DNA from: Dallia pectoralis
Lineage: Eukaryota; Chordata; Actinopteri; Esociformes; Umbridae
Assembly: GCA_029465975.1 (NCBI GenBank)
Contig: CM055748.1
Location: 10,254,300 to 10,318,299, forward strand
DNA: 64,000 nucleotides
Direction: 5' to 3'
Shown here: piece after piece, positions 57,887-64,000 of the stretch
Position numbering within the stretch: the first letter of the stretch is position 1
Layout of the letters: every line of letters starts with the position of its first letter
The notes under the pieces: generated by a model
The model's database searches: none
Told to the model about the DNA's origin: nothing
The model's input: only the letters and a program-made list of their open reading frames with translations
Position numbers and translations under genes: made by a program

Positions 57887-58174
57887 CTGAGGAAACAGAG
57901 GTTCTGTTCACATATCTCCTAACAACGCCCACCTGCCCGTCCTATTCTAACAACACCCGACAGTACCGGTACAGCCTAGACATGGCTGTAAATTCTCTAC
58001 CACGTCACTGTGCTGGCACGAATCGGGTGGTAAATAGCCGTATGGATTTTTCAATTACAAATAAGGAGTATTGATCCCCCTCTGAGGGGAATTTCTGAAG
58101 GTGTGGGAATGTGTGTCCTTAACAACACGATATTGAGAGAGTGAATGAGTGCTGTGTTGAGGTGCCAGTCTCAC

Positions 58175-58262
58175 CTGAACCTGGTCCAGTAAAGGCCGAA
58201 GTCTCTCTCTGGCCTCTTCCTCCGCTCGCTCGGCCCACTGGGTAGGACTGCCCACCTCAGAC
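58175..58262 (-). CDS. kiaa0753: moonraker coding exon (sixth in window) with a (TG/CG)n acceptor
   Basis: An 88-nt exon completing AG-G, then SEVGSPTQWAERAEEEARER and LRPLLDQVQ, donor CAG|GTGAGA. It matches human ADKVEKAVLERLKPLLVKAQ in a helical region. The acceptor AG is preceded by about 57 nt of alternating GT/GC (58263-58320) rather than a pyrimidine tract. Skipping the exon would break the frame. Confidence 0.92.
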
Positions 58263-58320
58263 CTGCACACGCACGCACGCACGCGCACGCGCACACACGC
58301 ACACGCACGCACGCACACAC
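58263..58320. repeat. (CGCA/CA)n microsatellite abutting a splice acceptor
   Basis: CACACGCACGCACGCACGCG-type alternating sequence runs up to the AG of the moonraker exon at 58175-58262. Confidence 0.93.
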
Positions 58321-58548
58321 ATCTATTCAAACCCAGTCAATCCCCCAAATCTTGGCCATATTGAGTATTCCCATCACTTTCTATACTCAGGTTCTCAGTT
58401 GTACAATGACCTTGACATAACAGCAAAACAAATGGATCTTGAGTGAGAACAGTGTATTATCCTGATGTAATCCTCTGTAATGAAATGGACTGTGTTGAAG
58501 AGTTTATATGGTTTGTCTGCCATCATTCTCAGAACTGATGCAGTGCAT

Positions 58549-58752
58549 GGTGAGGTAGAGCCGTGTGTAGCATGAAGATACCAGGCAGGTGGGTACAACA
58601 GTAATAACATGCTGCCATATGACAAACTGTGGGTGCTGTTATCTTGTTCTTGAATCATGGTGAGGTAGAGCCGTGTGTAGCATTAAGATACCAGGCAGGT
58701 GGGTACAACAGATATGACAAACTGTGGGTGCTTTTATCTTGTTCTTGAATCC
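58549..58752. repeat. Tandem duplication of ~100 bp
   Basis: ATGGTGAGGTAGAGCCGTGT, AAGATACCAGGCAGGTGGGT and TATGACAAACTGTGGGTGCT occur twice; the second copy lacks a 15-bp segment. It lies in a moonraker intron. Confidence 0.9.
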
Positions 58753-58963
58753 TTGAGATGTTTTCATTCATATCACATGAAGGCTAAACTGAGCTAAATC
58801 ACAACTTACTTAGAGTTGTTTCTCTAGTATTTATTCAAGCTGGTGCGTTCTGAACACCTTCAATGGTCATTATCTGCAATAACTACAGTAGAGCAACCCC
58901 GTCCTCTGTTTTTGCTATTCACCAGAGCAGCGTATAGGGTTGGTCTGAACTACATGAGTCTAC

Positions 58964-59053
58964 CTGAGTCTCCGGATGCGCTCCGCTTCCTCTTTACTCA
59001 GCTGATTGAGCTCCTGGAGTCTCTGCATGGTCAGTCTGTCCAGCCAGGCTAGC
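58964..59053 (-). CDS. kiaa0753: moonraker coding exon (fifth in window)
   Basis: A 90-nt exon, acceptor TGGATGCTTAG, donor AG|GTAGAC. It reads LAWLDRLTMQRLQELNQLSK, then EEAERIRRL. Human moonraker has two tandem versions of this helical motif, LAWLDAETSKRLKELEEL and LDWLDAETSRRTKELNEL; only one is visible here. Confidence 0.94.
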
Positions 59054-59601
59054 CTAAGCATCCACATAAACCGCGAGACAAACACAGACGGAAGCGATTC
59101 AACAAGATATCCACCAACGCCGGTCACAACAATAAGCCTCAATTAATCATGCAGCCCAATTGCACCAATTAATGATTAAACCAAACAGCGGCATGCTGTG
59201 CACATTAATCTCGTGCACGACAGGCAGCACTATCCATCAAGGTTCATGAAAAAAAACAGGAACCACGCGCCAAATCTAGCAAGCCGGCACCTAGATGTAA
59301 TTTATTGGAGAGGTTAACTTTGAATTGGATTGGAGTCAGAGTATTGCCTGCAGCTTTCAGCAAGTCGGGTCTGAAGAAGAGTTTTAAATGACCTAATAAG
59401 TAAACGCGAGCAGATCCATTAATATAACTGTTCCCAGGGCAGTCGCTGATGGCTCATTCTGCCAGTATAACACTTACATATTATAAATAAAGTAAACCCT
59501 TAAATGGGTTAATCTAATAAGGCCGTGTATTCTAATGATGTAACCAGATGATGATGAAACGTTTGTGTTTTCCTGCCACTGTTATTATGAGGACGACTGA
59601 C

Positions 59602-59799
59602 CTAAGAGCTTCGTTGTGGGCTTGTCTCTGTCTGTCAGAGATGGGATGGTGGTCCTTCTCTGCTGTCACCTCACCGCTCAGCTGCTGCTCTGGGGGGCCT
59701 GACGACAGGTCTGGGGGCACTGACGACGGCTCTGGGGGCCCTGACGACGGCTTCAGGGGAGAGAAAAGACATCGAGGCTCTGGTCTCTTCTGAGGGGAG
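59602..59799 (-). CDS. kiaa0753: moonraker coding exon (fourth in window)
   Basis: A 198-nt exon, acceptor TGTGCCCAG, donor AG|GTCAGT. It reads SPQKRPEPRCLFSPLK, a Pro/Ser-rich part, then EVTAEKDHHPISDRQRQAHN. The proline-rich part has a threefold seven-residue repeat (SSGPPEP, SSVPPDL, SSGPPEQ; 21-bp units). Only weak similarity to human, but phase and position fit. Confidence 0.9.
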
Positions 59800-59926
59800 C
59801 TGGGCACAACACAACATAGAAAGATTATATAGAAAACAAGACAAAAAAGAAGAGTAAAAATTAGAAAAGTTTTCAATAAAATAATTGTATAAAAAGACAA
59901 ACTGAAGACAGTAGGATAGAGCTCAC

Positions 59927-60075
59927 CGCTGGTCTGGTTGTTGTTTAGGAGGAGAGTGAGGTGATGTGGGTATCCAGGGTACAGAGGCCTCTTTCTGAGG
60001 GAGCTGACACACCCTCAGTCTGGATGCCACTGTGGCCTGCTGGAAACCTGCATCCCTCAAATGGGCCTCTTGCTT
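59927..60075 (-). CDS. kiaa0753: moonraker coding exon (third in window)
   Basis: A 149-nt exon, acceptor CTTTCTCCAG, donor CG|GTGAGC. It reads KQEAHLRDAGFQQATVASRL, then QLPQKEASVPWIPTSPHSPP. The VASRL and VPWIPTSPHSPP parts match human TVSSRLKMN and APWIPPNPTSPP. Confidence 0.94.
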
Positions 60076-60210
60076 CTGGAGAAAGTCAGTGTTTATCATA
60101 GAGGCCCTTCTATATTTATTTAATCTTCATTTAACAAGATTAGCAATTTCCCATGACAAACCGGCCCAATTGCAGATCACTATTACACATATATATAAAA
60201 AGAAGAAAGG

Positions 60211-61734
60211 GTGATATATGATGGAGTTAGGGACAGGTCAATAAGTTACACCATGTGAGGTGATATATAATTACAGATGGAGTTAAGGACAGGTCAATAA
60301 GTTACACCATGTGAGGTGATATATAATTACAGATGGAGTTAAGAACGGGTCAATGAGTTACACCATGTGAGGTGATATATAATTACAGATGGAGTTAGGG
60401 ACAGGTCAATAAGTTACACCATGTGAGGTGATATATAATTACAGATGGAGTTAGGGACAGGTCAATAAGTTACACCATGTGAGGTGATATATAATTACAG
60501 ATGGAGTTAAGGACAGGTCAATAATTTACACCATGTGAGGTGATATATAATTACAGATGGAGTTAAGGACAGGTCAATAAGATACACCATGTGAGGTGAT
60601 ATATAATTACAGATGGAGTTAAGGACAGGTCAATAAGATACACCATGTGAGGTGATATATAATTACAGATTGAGTTAAGGACAGGTCAATAAGATACACC
60701 ATGTGAGGTGATATATAATTACAGATGGAGTTAAGGACAGGTCAATAAGATACACCATGTGAGGTGATATATAACTACAGATGGAGTTAAGGACAGGTCA
60801 ATAAGTTACACCATGTGAGGTGATATATAATTACAGATGGAGTTAAGGACAGGTCAATAAGATACACCATGTGAGGTGATATATAATTACAGATGGAGTT
60901 AGGGACAGGTCAATAAGTTACACCATGTGAGGTGATATATAATTACAGATGGAGTTAAGGACAGGTCAATAAGTTACACCATGTGAGGTGATATATAATT
61001 ACAGATGGAGTTAAGAACGGGTCAATGAGTTACACCATGTGAGGTGATATATAATTACAGATGGAGTTAGGGACAGGTCAATGAGTTATACCATGTGAGG
61101 TGATATATAATTACAGATGGAGTTAAGGACAGGTCAATAAGTTACACCATGTGAGGTGATATATAATTACAGATTGAGTTAAGGGCAGGTCAATAAGTTA
61201 CACCATGTGAGGTGATATATAATTACAGATGGAGTTAGGGACAGGTCAATAAGTTACACCATGTGAAGTGATATATATGTACAGATGGAGTTAAGAACGG
61301 GTCAATGAGTTACACCATGTGAGGTGATATATAATTACAGATGGAGTTAAGGACAGGTCAATAAGTTACACCATGTGAGGTGATATATATGTACAGATGG
61401 AGTTAAGAACGGGTCAATGAGTTACACCATGTGAGGTGATATATACTTACAGATGGAGTTAGGGACAGGTCAATAAGTTACACCATGTGAAGTGATATAT
61501 ATGTACAGATGGAGTTAAGGACAGGTCAATGAGTTACACCATGTGAGGTGATATATAATTACAGATGGAGTTAGGGACAGGTCAATAAGTTACACCATGT
61601 GAGGTGATATATAATTACAGATGGAGTTAGGGACAGGTCAATGAGTTACACCATGTGAGGTGATATATAATTACAGATGGAGTTAAGGGCAGGTCAATGA
61701 GTTACACCATGTGAGGTGATATATAATTACAGAT
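60211..61734. repeat. 56-bp minisatellite, about 27 units
   Basis: Units contain GTGAGGTGATATATAATTAC, AGATGGAGTTAAGGACAGGT and CAATAAGTTACACCAT. Variants include AGGGACAGG, AAGAACGGG, ATATATATGTAC and AAGATACACC. The array fills most of the moonraker intron between 60076 and 62065, ending about 135 bp from the exon at 59927-60075. Confidence 0.95.
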
Positions 61735-62065
61735 GAACTAGGTGAATAGTTAATCGCCATACGAGGTGATATGAATACAAGTAATCACTACTGACACAGT
61801 TGGAGTTAAGAAATAAGGGCTGATGAAAGTGGAAAGTCTGAGCATTCGTCAGTTTGTTACAGTCATCGGCGGAATGACTGCCAAAGAACCTGTTGACTTT
61901 AGGGGGGCTCGTGTGAGGTATCTGACAGCGCACAGTGTGTAGACTGCTAATAAGAAGTGAGCTGAGATTTGCCTACAATAGACGTGATGAACTGGTGCAG
62001 TGAGTCTGGCTTACATAAATAGCCAGTTATTAATGGACATAAAATAAATAATTGACCTGACTAAC

Positions 62066-62217
62066 CTTTGACCTATCAGGGTGTTGTGTTCCTCCTTGTT
62101 CTCTGAGATGGACCAGGCTCTCCAGGCCAGCACGGAGCACCTGGCTGCGATCCAGCTGTGGATGAGGCTCGGTGGCACTTGGGGGCTGCTGATTCTGACG
62201 GACCCCTCCCCTGTGTG
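62066..62217 (-). CDS. kiaa0753: moonraker coding exon (second in window)
   Basis: A 152-nt exon, acceptor GTGATGTTAG, donor AAG|GTTAGT. After completing G-CA it reads HRGGVRQNQQPPSATEPHPQ, then VLRAGLESLVHLREQGG. Weakly conserved linker. Phase agrees with both neighbours. A second AG eight bases on would change the frame and destroy continuity, so I chose the first. Confidence 0.85.
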
Positions 62218-63765
62218 CTAACATCACAACAATTCCTCACGATTAATCTAATTAAAATCTGTTTTTAAACGACAGACAGTCTACAGTTTCTGTTGAATTT
62301 CACAGTTCCATGCTCAGCAGGACAATCAACCAGTAAGACTGTTATGAACCGTACTTGGGTAACTAGCTTCCAGACAGACACTGGCCGCCTGCTATTCTGG
62401 CGGCGGGGAGCAGGTAAGGGCTTGTTCACTGACATTGGGATCCATTAATAGTTACCAAGGAGATATCCGGCAGTGTGACTCCACCCTCTTCAACGTAAGG
62501 AATGTGTACACAGGAACCAGGCAGTAAGTCTGCAGAAGACTCATGATACTTGAACCACCACTGTCAGAAACAAGCCCAGTCACATCATGTCCTCTGTAGT
62601 TATTGGGAAATCAAAGCATTTTTGTTCTTCTTTTGGTGCTAGGATACCGTTTAGTATAAAAGAATTCTGTCAGGGCAGATGTTGGACAGATGTTTCTGGC
62701 ACAGAACATTAATGTCTAATGTTAATTCTAGGCTTATGGTTTCTTTTAGAGTAACCAACTAGTCAAGGAGGCTGTCATGAGCTAATCCAATCTAAATCAA
62801 CCAAAACCCAAGGGAACCAACCCTCCAGGAGCGGATGTGTCAGCCTCTACCAACATCAGAAGACCCCAACCAGCCCACTGCAGAGGCTACAAAGTAAAGT
62901 GCACAATGTTCTTTACAGACAATTGCATTATGGGGAATTACCTGCCTGTCCCATACACATTTCCTCTGTGTCTCAAGAAGAAAATTATGCTTTTCTACTG
63001 TTTTCAAAGGAAAATTTAATGTGCATTGTTTTAGCATCTAAAAAGAGCACCTCTAAGGAAACATTTTTTTCACCTCCCAATATTTTTTGAGGTATAAATT
63101 ATTTTGCCGTGAAGCCACGCCACCGCAAAGTAAAGGCAGCGGAATCACTGCATCAAAGGCAAAAGACACACACAGAAATGTTCTAGCCTCGTATAACCAC
63201 CCCAAATCCCATTTTCGAGGTTTTGTAAAATGTATTTGTTTTACATATATTTTTGCTAGGCAATTTGTATGCATTACTGGACTGGCAAGCAGGGAAATAT
63301 AGAGGAGAGTTGTTCCAGAACGAGCAGTGGGACCAATGCGGCAGCAGCAGTACATGCACCCCAGGGCCAGTGGCTCAGACTACTGGACTCCCCTAGGAAC
63401 CACATGCTCACGGTCAATACCGTGCTGATCAATAAATCACCAAAAGGTTCTATGTTGTTTATCAGATATTTAATCAAATGTGGTGTACCCGGGTCATGGG
63501 AACAACCCTGGGTGGGAGGACACTGCGTCGCACATTTGCTGTGTTGTTGCTTCGCTGTTCAATCAAGTAGGAAATTAGCTCACGGGTTATTGATGTTATG
63601 GGGATAGGGCATATTTAAAATAAAAAAAGAGTGGATAATTATTACCCTGTACTTATTAAAATGTTTTTAAAATTGCCTCGGCAGCACAGCTGACTGAGAT
63701 AATGAGTGTCTCTGAATGCTGAGTCACAGATAGGATTGGGATGCAAACATGTGCTCGTTACTAAC
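62218..63765 (-). other. kiaa0753: moonraker intron
   Basis: A 1.5-kb intron with donor GTTAGT. I recognise no repeat or exon in it. Confidence 0.6.
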
Positions 63766-63964
63766 CAGGGAAGGGCTTCTTGAGGCCCGCCACTCTGCGA
63801 GGTCCTCTGAGACCCCTGGTGGCGAAACCCTGCGGTGCACGCCGGAGGAAAGGGGACATGCTGCGATGTGGAGACCTGCGGCGTCGTACAGGAGATGAAC
63901 CGCGTGTGTGAGCCTGCCTTCGTCCTGCGGGAATCTCTTGCTTTCCGAGAGCAATATCCAAAGT
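63766..63964 (-). CDS. kiaa0753: moonraker coding exon (first in window)
   Basis: A 199-nt exon after acceptor CATCTCTCTCTTAG, donor G|GTTAGT. It reads TLDIALGKQEIPAGRR, a basic Arg/Ser-rich middle, then GFATRGLRGPRRVAGLKKPF. Phase 0 at its start. There is no start codon; translation enters from exons beyond the right edge. Assignment rests on phase and position; similarity to human is slight. Confidence 0.82.
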
Positions 63965-64000
63965 CTAAGAGAGAGATGGAGCGAGACACAGGAAAATCTA

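Noticed and set aside
63355..63400. tRNA-like GTGGCTCAGACTACTGG
   Set aside because: It resembles an A box but no B box or acceptor stem follows, so I do not call a tRNA or SINE.

Overview
The window is vertebrate nuclear DNA, almost certainly from a teleost fish. Coding sequence is sparse and split by GT-AG introns. The interspersed repeats are fish types: Tc1-like elements, hAT elements, an L2-type LINE with a short microsatellite tail, LTR elements beginning TGTCAC, and tRNA-derived SINE heads. Tandem arrays with units of 15 to 65 bp make up roughly a seventh of the sequence. Some repeat tails resemble ones common in salmonid and pike genomes, but I would not name a species from this.

Two protein-coding genes are present, both on the minus strand and both incomplete. 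From 63964 down to 40357 lie the last 12 coding exons of moonraker (mnr / KIAA0753), a centriolar-satellite protein. All splice phases agree, and the exons join into one open frame of 556 codons plus a stop. From 30226 down to 1552 lie the first two coding exons of pitpnm3 (Nir1), separated by a 28.5-kb intron; the rest lies off the left edge. The same two genes are neighbours in the same order and orientation on human 17p13, which supports both calls.

Layout. 1-1551: pitpnm3 intron 2 with a 36-bp array. 1648-30201: pitpnm3 intron 1, holding a 49-bp array, a complete LTR element with identical LTRs (7357-10783), a hAT-like relic, a 27-bp array, a solo LTR inside a DNA-transposon relic, a palindrome-rich duplication, a 65-bp array, and two copies of a defective L2-like LINE segment. 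30202-30600: pitpnm3 first coding exon and presumed promoter. 30600-40356: intergenic, with a LINE fragment, Tc1 relics, 27-bp and 18-bp arrays and SINE heads. 40357-64000: moonraker, whose 12.5-kb intron holds nested hAT elements, a BED-finger hAT-like element, a dead Tc1 element and a SINE-derived minisatellite.

The most unusual object is the LTR element at 7357-10783. It has 380-bp LTRs identical by eye, a 5-bp target duplication (ATAAG) and no gag-pol. A 10-nt sequence just inside the 5' LTR is perfectly complementary to the expected 5' end of its own transcript, which is the Tf1/sushi type of self-priming. Its interior is four successive tandem-repeat families of different unit length that all keep one core, ATGGC, resembling a YY1 site.
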